Source: Acorus gramineus
Taxonomy: Eukaryota; Streptophyta; Magnoliopsida; Acorales; Acoraceae
Direction: 5' to 3'
DNA length: 64,000 bases
NCBI GenBank assembly: GCA_030737835.1
Contig: JAUJYN010000036.1
Location: 248,001 to 312,000, forward strand
Position numbers and translations under genes: made by a program. How positions within the stretch are numbered: the stretch's first letter is position 1; every line of letters starts with the position of its first letter. Under the pieces are notes generated by a model. It did not search any database. It worked only from the letters and a program-made list of their open reading frames with translations, and was not told where the DNA came from. Shown one piece after another: positions 11,672 to 22,782 of this stretch.

Positions 11672-12921
11672 TGTTATGCCTGTGTCATTTGGAGCCATTT
11701 TGGTTAAGCCTTGATCACTTCTGGGTCATTGAGGGGCTTTTTAATTTTTCAATCAGAGCCGCTAAAATTTTAGCTTTTAGCCACCTGCGGGAGTTAGAGT
11801 GCTCTGATTGAAAATCTAACTGCATATTATGAGTCCTGGTGCCATTTTGAGCCACTCATAAAAATTTCATCGAATTCCAGTAACGTTTGGAAAAAAATAT
11901 GCAGTTCCGAATCGTATCCGGGTTTTGGTCGATACTGGATTGTCAAAGGGGAGACTTTGACCAAGTGAATGAAGACTTTGACCCAGGTCAAAGATGAACT
12001 TTGACAAGTCTTTGAGTTTTATTTTTTAGCTTGGCTAGGTTGACTTAGTCTAACCTCACCCACCCCCTTTTTCACCATTTAATGTGTGTGTGTGTGTGTG
12101 TGTGTGTACACTATGTTTGGGCGTCCCCTTCACATCCTCTCCCTCTCACTCTCTCCTTCACTCCCTGGTTTTCTTTGTTTTGAGTGTTAAAGAGAAGGTA
12201 TGTGTGTGCAAGCTTTAGGTGTTGTTGTTTGTGCTTGATTCCCTTCTCTCTAACTCCCTCTCATGCCTCTTCCCCACCCCTGTTTTCAGCCAATAAAGGC
12301 TTGAGGAGTGGCTGAGGAGGTGGTGGTAGTGGTGGTGGTGGTTGAGGTGGTCGTGGGTGTGTCGAGAACCCCGCATCTCCCCATTTCCCTTCCCTTGTTT
12401 TGGTAAGGCAACACACTGTCTTTTAAAGATCTCAGTGAATCTAGTATTTAGAGGCATATTTTTAGGATTATGTCTTCTTATGATTTGATCAGCTATGTGT
12501 CTAAATGTTATATATGAAATTTGGGGTCATTATGATATCTGTGGTGTAAGTTAGAACCAGTTTTGCATGACCTGTCCAGATTCGCGCAGGAATTGACCTG
12601 CTTCGGGAAATGATTTGTTTCGGGCTTGTAGAGGCAAAATTAGGTTCTGATGTCCGTGTGGATTATGATCCCAGCATATCATAGAATGTGCATGATTTAT
12701 TTCATACTTTTTGGAAGTGTATTGGGTGCTGTGAAGACCAATTAGTAGGGCTGGTTGCAGCAGGTTTAGCAGTTTTGCTTGGTTGAGTGTCAAGGAGTTG
12801 GTTGCATGTGTCTTGGGTGATAATATGGAAGTATCAGGGGTTAGGGTCTTCATGAAGTAAGCTTATATGTGTGATAGGAGGTTCCATAATTTAATTATGG
12901 ATCATTGGTTGTGTTTTGCAG

Positions 12922-12957
12922 ATCTCGTAGACCGGACGCGTGGCGATCCGGGTATCG
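12922..12957 (+). other. Conserved 36-nt exon-like segment in LTR3
   Basis: Preceded by TGTTTTGCAG and followed by GTGAGTGG. A downstream acceptor-like TTTTTCAG ends at 14917, which would define a 1960-nt intron in LTR transcripts. Splicing is inferred, not shown. Confidence 0.42.
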
Positions 12958-14609
12958 GTGAGTGGTTCGATCCAATCCCCCCCCCCTCTCGGGATGCGCT
13001 CGACGCGCGTAGACGCGCGTCGCGCATCGATGGGACCCCTAGCTATACTACTTGTGTAGATAAGTAGTATGGCCATGCTTAAGCTATAATATGTAGATAT
13101 CTTGCATGCTAGGCTTATATACATGTATGAATGATTGTGTTGCATGCGCCCCTCTAGTATGGGCATGTATTGTTTGAAATGTGTATGGATGTATAGAATA
13201 TGGCATGCCTTAGGTAGTATTGTAATACTACTCCCACCATATTAATTGGAATATTGAACATGATTAAGTCTGGGTTAATAACGGGCACCTGCCTAATATT
13301 CCCTTGCGGTAAGACTCGAGGGCGTGGTGTAGTTGTTGCGCCCATGCTAATGGGGCAAAGCTATGACCAGCTTCATGAGATGATGATCTCTCTCGCCCTC
13401 TTCCTCTGAACGAACTGAGTAAGTAGATGCGATTTCCTACTCGACTCAGGTTCGTTTGGAATATTGGCATGCACCTGTTAGTGCGCGAGATCGCGCTTGA
13501 CCCTTTCTTTTAAGTTGGCGATATCCAACGCATGTTAGAGTATATTTTGTATGTTTATGTGATTAATGACCATGTATGCATGTTGTATGATTTATTATGA
13601 TGTAAATCCATGTTAGGGAGTGTCCCTATATTTATTAGATGATTGTGCATATGGTTCATGCACATAGCTAGATATAAAATTCTCCTGGATATATTTATAT
13701 GCGCATGTTAAAAACTGATAGGCCTATCTGGGATAGGCGTGGGTATGACCCGTTGTCGGGTTGTACCTTATTAGTTAGAGCGCTAGCGATGTAATCGCCC
13801 TGTGCATCCGAGCGATGCACTCGTTTGGAATTCAGGAGAATTCATTATCTTATCGGATTGTTAAGCCGGTAGTCGGGGCATGACACCCCCCCTGTGTCCG
13901 AGCGACGCAACCGTGTGGGAGTACAATAGTGTTCACTACCATCGATATGTGATTATCGAGTGTAGTGTTTTTCCATTGGGTTCGCTTTGCGAACATGGAA
14001 TGTTTACTCCCAATGTCGTCTGTGTTGAAGAGGCCCGGGTTGTAGCTGTCCTGACAGAGGGCTCCCATCCGTAGGTACCACCGATGCATTCGGGAGCGTA
14101 CTGATCGTGGGAGTGTACCAGGTAGAGGCTACCCGGGAGAGGGCTAACGAATGATATTGCGAGCGTGGAATCGTTCTCCCCTTCGTTGGATCCGATGTAG
14201 GAACTCCCCGGCGTTGGGAAAGCTGTCCTGATAGAGGGCTCCCATCCGTAGGTACCACCGATGCGTTCGGAAGGTACTGATCGTGGGAGTATACCAGGTA
14301 GAGGCTACGTGGGGAAAGGGCTACCGGTGGACCAAGGGTGTAGAGCAGTCTAAGTCTCTTCCAAAAGTCCCAAGAGTCTCCCTCCGGGAGTGAGGGTGAG
14401 GATGAGGTGAAGACACGTCGCCTCGTGACCCATTCATTGTTCGTCCGTTCCCATAGTTGTTGGGTCCGGTCTCGTATCGATGTTCAAAGACATCGTTGGG
14501 CAGTTATCTCGATGTAGATGATCCAGTAGTGTTGCGTAGACCAGTAATCCCGGGTCTCCTTGACCAACGGTATGGTCTCTCCCCAAAAGTCCCAAGAGTC
14601 TCCCTCCGG

Positions 14610-14762
14610 GAGTGAGGGTGAGGGTGAGGGTGAGGTTGGTGATCTAATAATGTTGTGTGGACCAGTAATCCCGGGTCTCCTCGACCAACGGTATGGTCTC
14701 TCCCCAAAAGTCCCAAGAGTCTCCCTCCGGGGGTGAGGGTGAGGGTGAGGGTGAGGGTGAGG
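14610..14762 (+). repeat. GGTGAG minisatellite blocks within LTR3
   Basis: Two short runs of GTGAGG hexamers (14610-14634 and 14728-14762) flank a duplicated ~110-bp segment with GGTATGGTCTCTCCCCAAAA. Equivalent CACCCT runs occur in all minus-orientation LTRs. They are not plant telomere repeats (TTTAGGG). Confidence 0.85.
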
Positions 14763-16456
14763 TTGGTCGCGCCGCCGCGTGACCTTGTTATCCATGGGTT
14801 TCCACCCATGTTTACCTTGAAATGGAATTGTTTATGTATTGAACTGTTGTATGGTGATTGGTTTCCAGCCACTCACTGAGCTTGTAGGTCACCCCTCGCA
14901 TACTGTTTCTTTTTCAGGGGCAGTGTTGGGCGTGGAGCTGGAGCTTTCCTGTGGCGTGGTCTTATGGGCGTGGAGCGTTCTTCCGGCGGGTGGCGAGTGC
15001 GAGGCTGTCAGCAGTCCTAGAGTCATTGTATGTATTGTAAGTCGTGCATGTGGCACAAGTTGTATTTTCTTTGGTCTAGACTTGGCTCTCACAGGACAGT
15101 GATTGTGTATTCGAGTCTGTAATAATGTTTTTGGTTTACAGACATTGTTTATATATTATGCTTCCGCTTTTCAGTCAGTTATCATTATCCTTGCTTTGCC
15201 ACCTTGTGTGTTGTTGTTGGAGTCTTTATTGACCTCAGATATTGATAGCTGATATTTTATTATTGCCACGTCTCAGGGACGGCCGCCCTGGGGCGTGACA
15301 GGTACACTCCCACGATCAGTACACCCCCGAACGCATCGGTGGTACCTACGGATGGGAGCCCTCTGTCAGGACAGCTACAACCCGGGCCTCCTCAACATGG
15401 ACGATATTGGGAGTAAACATTCCATGTTCATAAAGCGAACCCATGGAAATCAACTACTCTCGATAATCACATATCGAAGAGAGCGAACAATATTGTACTC
15501 CCACACGGTTGCGTCGCTCAGACACAAGGGGGTTGCCTCTGCTCTCACGCATAAATAATCCCAAGGCACATAACCCAACAGGCGGTTCATATACACGCCT
15601 AGCACGGGTAGGCCTAGCCTAATGCCCCACTACTGGCTTAACAAAACCGATAAGGTAATGAATTCTCCTGAATTCCAAACGAGTGCATCGCTTGGATGCA
15701 TGGGCGATTACATCACTAGCACTCTAACTAATAAGGTACAACCCGACAGAGGGTCATACCCACGCCTATTCCAGATAGGCCTAATTAGTTTTATCATGCG
15801 CATATATTTTATAGGAGAATTTAATCTTAGTTATGTGCATGAACCATATGCACGATCACATATCAATTAATCATAGGGATACTCCCTAATCATAGATTTA
15901 CATCATAATAAATCATACAACATGCATACATGGTCATTAATCACATAACATACAAAATATACTCTAATATCCATTGGATATCCCAACTTAAAAGGAAGGG
16001 TCAAGCGCGATCTCGCGCACTAACAGGTGCATGACAATATTCCAAACGAACTTGAGTCAAGTAGGAAATCGCATCTACTGACTCAGTTCGTTCAGAGGGA
16101 GAGGGCGGGGAAGATCATCATCTCATGAAGCTGGTCATAGCTTTGCCCCATTAGCATGGGTGCAACAACTACACCACGCCCTCGAGTCTTATCGCAAGGG
16201 AATATTAGGCAGGTGCCCGTTATTAACCCATACTAGAGGGGCTCATGCAACACAATCATTCATACATAGATACAATACATGTATATAAGCCTAGCATGCA
16301 AGATATCTACATATTACAGCTTATGCATGGCCATACTACTTATCTACACAAGTAGTATAGCTAGGGTGCCCCATCGATGCGTGACGCGCGTCTACGCGCG
16401 TCGAGCGCATCCCCAGCGGGGGGGGGGGGAGGAAAGGGTTGGATCGAACCACTCAC

Positions 16457-16493
16457 CTCAACCCGGGACCTCGCGCATCCCATCCGACGAGAT
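16457..16493 (-). other. Conserved 37-nt exon-like segment in LTR2
   Basis: Element orientation: CTTGCAG before and GTGAGTGG after; the interior has diverged in sequence and length from the 36- and 39-nt versions. Confidence 0.38.
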
Positions 16494-17588
16494 CTGCAAG
16501 GTAAGGGCATCAAATTTGGTGAGTAACAACACATTATAACACTTAGAAACTACTAGAAATGCCTAAGACTTAGACATGCACGCATACGGGCTCGCACGCA
16601 TGCGTGCGTATGTGAGCACGCGTGTACGCACGCATGCCCAAGTGCCCCAGCACCTACCCGAGACCCTGGGCAGCCCCGCGCATGCCCTAACACGCGCACG
16701 CACGCGCACTGGCACCCAGCCGCGCGCCCAAACCCGCCCAGGCACACTGCCCCACACGCGCGCGCGTCCTTCGCGCACCCCTCTCGCAGCCAGCGTCCGC
16801 GTGCACCCACGCGCACGCGCGCGCCTGCGCGTCTGCCTGTGCCTGCCAGCGCCCCTCTACGCGCGCGCCTGCACGCTCACAGCCATCCTTAACCCCCTTT
16901 TTAACCCCTTTTAACCCACCCCACACTTCTCACTCACCCTAAACCAAATACCTAGCATGCATGACTTCCCCACAACCCCCTAAGCCATGAAAAACCAAGA
17001 AAAGAAAGGGAAGAGCTCACCTTGGGAGGGGGAATGAAAGGGAGAGATTCGGGGGCCCTCGATGCACCCGTGACTACCTCAACCACCACCACCACTACCA
17101 CCACCTCCTCAGCCCTCCTCAGCCTTCTTTGGCTGCAAATCAGGGGGGAAGACATGAAAAGGGAGCTAGAGAGAGGAGGATCAACAACAACAACAACACA
17201 AACACAAACCTTCCTCTTCCTCCTTCACCTTCTCCTTCCTTTGCTTCTTCCTCCTCCTTCTCCACACACAAAGAGAGGAAAAAGAGACCAAGAGAGGGAG
17301 AGAAAGAGAGGTCCACGAGTTGGGAGAGAGGGGGGGAGAGAGAGGGCAAAATGGTCATTTTCATGCCCAAATAGTGTTTTGGGGTGACCATAAGGGGGTG
17401 GTGAGGTTAGGGTTAGGCTCACCCTCACTCAACCACTTATTTTTGCTTTATTGGGAAGCATGCGGAGAAGCACCACACACTCAAAAATATCTCGCCCACC
17501 GAAACCCAGTAACGGCCAAACCCGGATGCGATTCGGAATTGCATATTTTTCAAAACGTTACCGGAATTCGATGAAATTTTTATGGGTA

Positions 17589-17593
17589 GTACT
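17589..17593. repeat. Target site duplication GTACT (left of LTR4)
   Basis: Matches GTACT at 19682-19686 exactly. Confidence 0.93.
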
Positions 17594-19681
17594 TGTCACG
17601 CCCAGGGCGGCCGTCCCCGAGACGTGGCAAGTATATATAATATCAGCAGTCTATACAGGAGATCAATAACATACTCTAAACAACATAAAAAATGACAACA
17701 CAGACAATAAGGTAGCTGACATAATATATACAAATAGCGGAAGCTCAAACGACTGAGTCTGTAATTCAAAGACATATTACAGACCCGATACATAATCAAC
17801 TGTCCTGTGAGAGCCAATATATACAATGACATCCAAATACAAGTATGTGCCCAAGCACGGAATACAATACATACAATCAAGAAGGGGATGCTGATGGCCT
17901 CTCTCACTCGCAGAACGTGACGCTGCTCCACTACTGCTGATGTGCCTCGGGGAGCTCCTCCTTCAGATCCGACTCAGATATCACTGGAGAAAAATATATG
18001 CGAGGGGTGAGCCACACGCTTAGTGAATAGCACAACCCATGCATCACAATTCATATTAACCTTAAATAATTTATAGTCCCTAAAACGGGAGCAACAACAC
18101 ATTCTAATGGGTCGTTTCACCGCCAACCCACCTCCCCCCTCACCCTCACCCTTTCCGGGGGGTGACATGGGCCTCTTGGGGCATACTAGACCGCTCTCCA
18201 CCCCTGGTCCACCCGGTAGCCTCTCCCACCCTCGTAGCCTCCACCTGGTATACTCCCACTATTAGTACAGTCCGACGCATTGGAGGTACCTACGGACGGG
18301 AGCCCTCTGTCAGGCCAGCCCCTCTGTCAGGCCAGCCAACGCCGGGGAGTTCCTACATTGGATCCAACCAAAAGGAGAAGACAGCCTACTCACACGGATA
18401 CGATCCTCTTGGATCCGTCGACACCGATTGTAACTCTACTAATGTCATGAATTCTCAAGAATTCCTCCAGGGCGCATAACTAAGATGCGGGGAGACGTAT
18501 ATTATAACAACAAGGTTATAATATTCTCTAAGGCATGCTTGTAACTATATGCTCTCATTTGATTTAATTAGATTAAACTAGATGGGAAACATACATAGTT
18601 CGGGGCATGGTGTCTAGGCATGCATAGGCCTCTATACGTGATGTATGGGTGCATATCCCTAGCATACAAGTCTAAGGTGGCATGGATACATCATATTAAT
18701 CAATATAAGGGTGCATATCCCTAGCGCCTACCCTGCGCACGCAGACTCGCGCGCACGCGCGTGGATGACCCCGCACGCGCGCCCGAGCCCCTTCCACCCC
18801 CTCCTCAGCCCTCCCACACCCCCCCCCCTAACTCCCATGCTAGCATGCACAACCAATTAAATTCCCTAAACAAGCATCTAAACAAGAATAGGGAGGAGGA
18901 AAGCTTGCCCAAACAGAGGAAGGGAAAGGGAGGGAACTCGGGTGCCCTTCGCGCACCAAATCGCCGCCACCAAGACCACCAACACCTCAGCCACTTCTCA
19001 GCCCTAGAATGGCTGAAAACAGGGGAGGAGAAGCCATGAGAGGGAGGTAGAGAAAAGGGGAAATCCAAAACAAAAACCATGGGAAGGTAGATCAAGCCCT
19101 TACCAATCTTTTCTCCTTCTAGGTTTTTCTTGTTCAACCTCTTCTACTAGCTCTAATGGAAAGAAATAACAAGAGGGGATGAGAGGATTTGTGTGTGAGA
19201 GAGATGAAGAAGAGAAGAGAAGATGAACATGAAGGGGACGCCCACTTAAAGGCCACACACACACACACACACACTCACACACTTAGAAAAATTAGGTTTT
19301 GGTGGTTTGACTTTGGGTCAACCTAACCACACTAACAAACAAAATGTTTTGACCAAGTCAATGGTCAAACTTGACTTGGTCAAAGTCATCTTTGACTTGG
19401 TCAAGTCTCCCCATGACTTTCCGCTTGGTCAAAACCCGGATACGATTCAGAACTGTGAAATTCTGAAACGTTACCAGAATTCGATGAAATTTTCGTGAGT
19501 GGCTTGAAATGGCACCAGGACACATAATGTGCAGTTAGATTTTCAATCGGAGTTCTCAAGCTCAGGATGATAGCCAAAAGTCTAAAATTTTAGCGGTTCT
19601 GATCGAAAAAAGAAAAAGTTGAAAAACTGCCAGAAATGTCCCAAAGGTGCCCGGAAGGCTAAAAGTGACACATATATAACA
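17594..19681 (-). mobile_element. Solo LTR4 (2088 bp), alpha-prime U3
   Basis: Complete LTR with TGTCACGCCC at 17594 and ACATATATAACA ending at 19681, flanked by GTACT on both sides. It lies within the U3 of LTR2, which reads on across it (TTTTTATGGGTA, then GTACTAAACGGTACCAGG). It shares its termini with the left-edge element's LTR but is about 1 kb shorter, lacking most of the GC-rich block and the exon-like segment. This is the typical product of unequal recombination between the two LTRs of one element. Confidence 0.93.
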
Positions 19682-19686
19682 GTACT
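19682..19686. repeat. Target site duplication GTACT (right of LTR4)
   Basis: Partner of 17589-17593. Confidence 0.93.
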
Positions 19687-19862
19687 AAACGGTACCAGGA
19701 CCCGTAATATGCAGTTAGATTTCCAATCAGAGTACTCTAACTCCCACAGGTGGCTAAAAGCCAAAATTTTAGCGGCTCTGATTCAAAAATTAAAAAAACC
19801 CTGAATGACCTAGAAGTGACCAAGGCTTAACCGAAATGGCTCCAAATGACATAGGCATTACA
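19682..19862 (-). mobile_element. LTR2, segment 3 (U3 terminus)
   Basis: Carries ATATGCAGTTAGATTTCCAA and ends CCAAATGACATAGGCATTACA, the U3 end of LTR2 (TGTAATGCC in element orientation). Because internal sequence follows on the right, LTR2 is the 3' LTR of a minus-strand element. Confidence 0.82.
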
Positions 19863-19878
19863 TTCTCCACCCCTTAGG
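19863..19878 (-). promoter_or_regulatory. Polypurine tract of a minus-strand chromovirus
   Basis: On the minus strand it reads CCTAAGGGGTGGAGAA directly before TGTAATGCC, the expected plus-strand primer next to the 3' LTR. The upstream sequence TTTTGAGGACTAAATTT is the typical 3' internal end of plant chromoviruses. Confidence 0.8.
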
Positions 19879-19898
19879 AAATTTAGTCCTCAAAATTT

Positions 19899-20119
19899 AA
19901 GGAAACCCAAAGGGAAGTTCGAATATAGCAAGTATCATGCATAGATCTTTTGTTCCCAAATGGTCTATGCACCAGACTGGCGCTACAGACACACTGCAAT
20001 CAAGGGAACGGTCTTAGCGTGGAGCCTCTTCTCATGCTTGTCCTTGACCTCGATCCACTGCTCCACGAACGATAAATCCATCTCGAGGATGAGGCAGTCA
20101 AACGGAGTGACATGAGCAG
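19899..20119 (-). pseudogene. pol: Chromodomain remnant at the end of a chromovirus pol
   Basis: My minus-strand translation from about 20119 gives MDLSFVEQWIEVKDKHEKRL, then HAKTVPLIAV, a RQSGA stretch and TIWE, interrupted by stops. This follows the pattern of the C-terminal chromodomain of plant Tekay-type chromoviruses (xRxLRNKxIPLVKVxWxxxxxEEATWE), which in active elements helps direct integration to heterochromatin. It sits immediately before the polypurine tract, where the pol C-terminus belongs. The rest of pol has been deleted; at about 20219 the sequence changes to a plus-strand LTR. The assignment rests on pattern only. Confidence 0.6.
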
Positions 20120-20218
20120 GATCTTGGACAAAACGCCTCAGTCATGGGACAAGGACGACGTCGTGGGCATGAGCCAGCTGTGGGGGAAAGGCTACATGAC
20201 AAGCCACCTCCCCAAAAG

Positions 20219-21149
20219 TCTAAGTCTGGGAGTATACCACCAAGGCATTCGGAAGTGTACTGATCGTGGGAGTATACCAGGTAGTGACTACCCGGGGAAA
20301 GGGCTACCGGTGGACCAAGGGTGTAGAGCAGTCTAAGTCTCTTCCAAAAGTCTCAAGAGTCTTCCTCCGGGAGTGAGGGTGAGGATGAGGTGAAGACACG
20401 TCGCCTCGTGACCCATTCATTGTTCGTCCGTTCCCATAGTTGTTGTGTCCGGTCTCGTATTGATGTTGAAAGACATCGTTGGGTGGTTAACTCGATGTAG
20501 ATGATCTAGTAGTGTTGTGTGGACCAGTAATCCCGGGTCTCCTCGACCAACGGTATGGTCTCTCCCTAAAAGTCCCAAGAGTCTCTCTCCGGGAGTGAGG
20601 GTGAGGGTGAGGTTGGTCGCGCCGCCGCGTGACCCTGTTATCCATGGGTTTCCACCCATGTTTACCTTGAAAGGGAATTGTTTATGTATTGAACTGTTTT
20701 ATGGTGATTAGTTTTTAGCCACTCACTGAGCTTGTAGCTCACCCCTCGTATACTATTTCTTTTCAGGGGCAGTGTTGGGTGTGGAGCTGGAGCTTTCCTG
20801 TGGCGTGGTCTTATGGGCGTGGAGCGTTCTTCCGGCGGGTGGCGAGTGCGAGGCTGTCAGCAGTCCTAGAGTCATTGTATGTATTGTAAATCGTGCATGT
20901 GGCACAGGTTGTATTTTCTTTGGTCTAGACTTGGCTCTCACAGGACAGTGATTGTGTATTCGAGTCTGTAATAATGTTTTTGGTTTACAGACATTGTTTA
21001 TATATTATGCTTTCGCTTTTCAGTCAGTTATCATTATCCTTGCTTTGCCACCTCGTGTGTTGTTGTTGGAGTCTTTATTGACCTCAGGTATTGATAGCTG
21101 ATATTTCATTATTGCCACGTCTCGGGGACGGCCGCCCTGGGGCGTGACA
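20219..21149 (+). mobile_element. LTR5, 3' (U5) part, plus orientation
   Basis: Enters mid-LTR with GGGAGTATACCACCAAGG, passes the GTGAGG minisatellite (20597-20612), an acceptor-like TTTCAG ending at 20766, and ends GGGGCGTGACA at 21149, directly next to the GTACA duplication. It is the opposite orientation to LTR2 at the left end of the pile. The ~100 bases before it (20120-20218) are unassigned. Confidence 0.83.
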
Positions 21150-21154
21150 GTACA
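21150..21154. repeat. Target site duplication GTACA (right)
   Basis: Partner of 6961-6965, followed by the rest of the interrupted tandem repeat unit. Confidence 0.88.
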
Positions 21155-21163
21155 TGAGTTCAT

Positions 21164-22234
21164 AATGAAGGCTTACTTGAGTGGATCAGTCCCAGGCTTG
21201 TAGATTTGAACCACTTCTTCGAGTCGGCTAGCCTTTATAGGCCTACTCATAATCGATGAAGGTTTTGTAGGTTCAGCTTCTTCTTCTCTTGCCCTCTTGG
21301 GTTTTCGCCCTTAACTAAGCATGTCTTCGAGTGAGTAGTTTTTCATGTTGTATGAGTACATCTCCCACTTAATGTGCATGGCGCAGATGGTCTAGTTGCG
21401 AACTCATGCTCCGTTAAAGCACGCCTCTCCCCAAATAGATATGACTTCTCCGTGGTATTGGTGTCAGGCAGACGAGACAGCTTCGATGCTGTTGAGCCAC
21501 GTCCTTCCGACAATGAGGGGGTGAGGTGATTGGATGTCCATTACCATGTAGTTGAAGATCGTGGCTAACATCAGCGGGTATCTTGTGTCAATGTTGGCCA
21601 CGAAGCATTCTACTTAACAAATTAGGGGACCGATGGCCAGTTCAAACAATCCGGGGCTGCAAATGACCTTCCCGGAATGGTTAAATGCTTGGATGGTGGA
21701 GTGCACCGGCTGAACGAAGGGACAGCCTCGCCTGGGCATTTCCTGGTAGGTGGAGCAAGTCATGATGTTCATTCTTGACCCCAGGTCAATGAAAATGTTG
21801 TTCAGGGGTATGGCCCAGAGTCGCCCATGAACGTGGAGGGGGTATACTTGCAGCCTTTGATCAGGGAGGTCTTTGTCAGTGAAGGAGATGGTCATTGGAT
21901 GACAGGGGCCGTTAACTGTGTCAGTGCTTTTGGAGGACCCATTGTTGTCCGGATGTAGATCATCCGAAGTACATTCCCCCTCCTTGGGTCCTTCGCTTGC
22001 TCCTTCGGGGACCTCCTCAAATGGTTCCCCTTCTTCTTCTTCGGGCTCGACTTCTCCGAGGCCACTTTCGTCTGATTCGATGTTGATCACGTTGCCAATG
22101 GCCTGGGCCTCTTCTTCTTCTTCCTCACCATAGAGTATGGCGAGGTCGTGATCATCCAGGTTCAGGTTGAAGGGCTCCACCTCTCCTTCTTCTTCGAACT
22201 CTTCGGATGAGCTACTGTCGGTCAAGCTATCCAA
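21164..22234 (-). pseudogene. pro: Protease region of Ogre/Tat-like element G
   Basis: Minus-strand frame from 22234, opening with a very acidic stretch (EEEEEE runs), followed by a retroviral-type aspartic protease fold: FIDLGSRMNIMTCSTYQEM around 21800-21740, where the usual D(S/T/N)G active site is DLG. It continues to a stop at 21614; past it I can follow, with further stops, a GRTWLNSIEAV motif typical of the protease-RT linker of Tat elements, down to the junction with the tandem repeat at about 21164. The altered active site and stops make it non-functional. Downstream RT and RNase H are absent. Confidence 0.7.
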
Positions 22235-22560
22235 GTCGTTTGGTACGGGGAAGGGTGTCTCGCTCTGTTGATGGCATGGATCTTGGAGGTGGAAGCTTGG
22301 TTGTGGTCTAGCATAGGGTTAGAGTGAATGTCAAGTGGCTTTGCAGTTTGATGAGGGGGATTGCCCCGGCTTAGATGGTCTCTAATCATGGTCCAATCTA
22401 GGCCCCTGTCGTCATTTAAATCATAAACAAAATCACAAAAAGGCATGCATTGTTCCGTGGTGTGACCATGCTGTTGGTGGTATTGACAGAAGCGTGTAGT
22501 GTTGGCCCCTGGGAGTGGAGGCCTGGCTGTGGGGAAAGAGATACTATTTGTTTCCATCAT
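22222..22560 (-). pseudogene. gag: Gag zinc-knuckle segment of element G
   Basis: Minus-strand frame containing FCQYHQQHGHTTEQC (C-x2-H-x4-H-x4-C type), the single zinc knuckle of Tat/Ogre Gag proteins, which binds RNA. It is preceded and followed by frame breaks. It overlaps the start of the protease frame by 13 bases. Confidence 0.72.
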
Positions 22561-22782
22561 TACCTTAAAAATGTTCGTTAAGGTCTCTAGGAGTGGTGGA
22601 TAAGAGTCTCTCTTTCCTACCCGTCGTGGGCCATAAGATGATGGAGGGGAGACCTCGTTGTAAGGGATTGGTGTGGGCTACCTGGGGTTTAAATTTTGTG
22701 CTCTTGGGGGACCAGAGTAGGCAGGGGTAGTTCTAATCTGGCCCTGGTTTTGGACTGGAGAACTTTGGATTATGAGATTTTG

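Larger units (their letters stand above)
11672..15300 (+). mobile_element. Solo-like chromovirus LTR3 (3629 bp), plus orientation
   Basis: Runs from TGTTATGCCTGTGTCATTTG at 11672 to GGGGCGTGACA ending at 15300, with no internal region attached. It interrupts LTR2 in opposite orientation, between LTR2 sequences TAGCCTCT and TACACTCCCACG; the 5-bp flanks (CTTCA and GGTAC) do not match, so the junction has been altered. It holds a (GT)n run near 12083-12107, an exon-like segment (12922-12957), GGTGAG minisatellites (14610-14634 and 14728-14762) and a TTTCAG acceptor-like site ending at 14917. The first 1.8 kb is nearly identical in layout to 62189-64000. Confidence 0.83.
15301..17593 (-). mobile_element. 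LTR2, segment 2 (middle and U3)
   Basis: Continues LTR2 after LTR3 with TACACTCCCACGATCAGTAC. It includes the exon-like segment at 16457-16493, the GC-rich block near 16570-16870, an AG-rich region near 17270-17345 and the alpha-type U3 (AAACCCGGATGCGATTCGG). It is cut at 17593 by solo LTR4. Confidence 0.8.
6966..21149. mobile_element. 14.2-kb nested LTR pile with U5-type ends on both sides
   Basis: Bounded by GTACA duplications. The left terminus is TGTCACGCCCC and the right terminus is GGGGCGTGACA, so both ends are the U5 (3') end of chromovirus LTRs in opposite orientation. Order inside: 13 bp of LTR2, LTR1 (6979-10647), LTR2 continued, LTR3 inserted in plus orientation (11672-15300), LTR2 continued, solo LTR4 (17594-19681), LTR2 end (19862), a short internal region with chromodomain remnant, then the 3' part of a plus-strand LTR (20219-21149). 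No complete coding region survives. Confidence 0.8.

Noticed and set aside
11667-15305. Target duplication for LTR3
   Set aside because: Flanks CTTCA and GGTAC differ; the LTR edges are clear but the insertion site has been altered.
6966-21149. CRISPR array or other prokaryotic defence locus suggested by regularly repeated words
   Set aside because: The repeats are LTR copies and minisatellites in a plant nuclear context; no cas-like gene and no spacer pattern.
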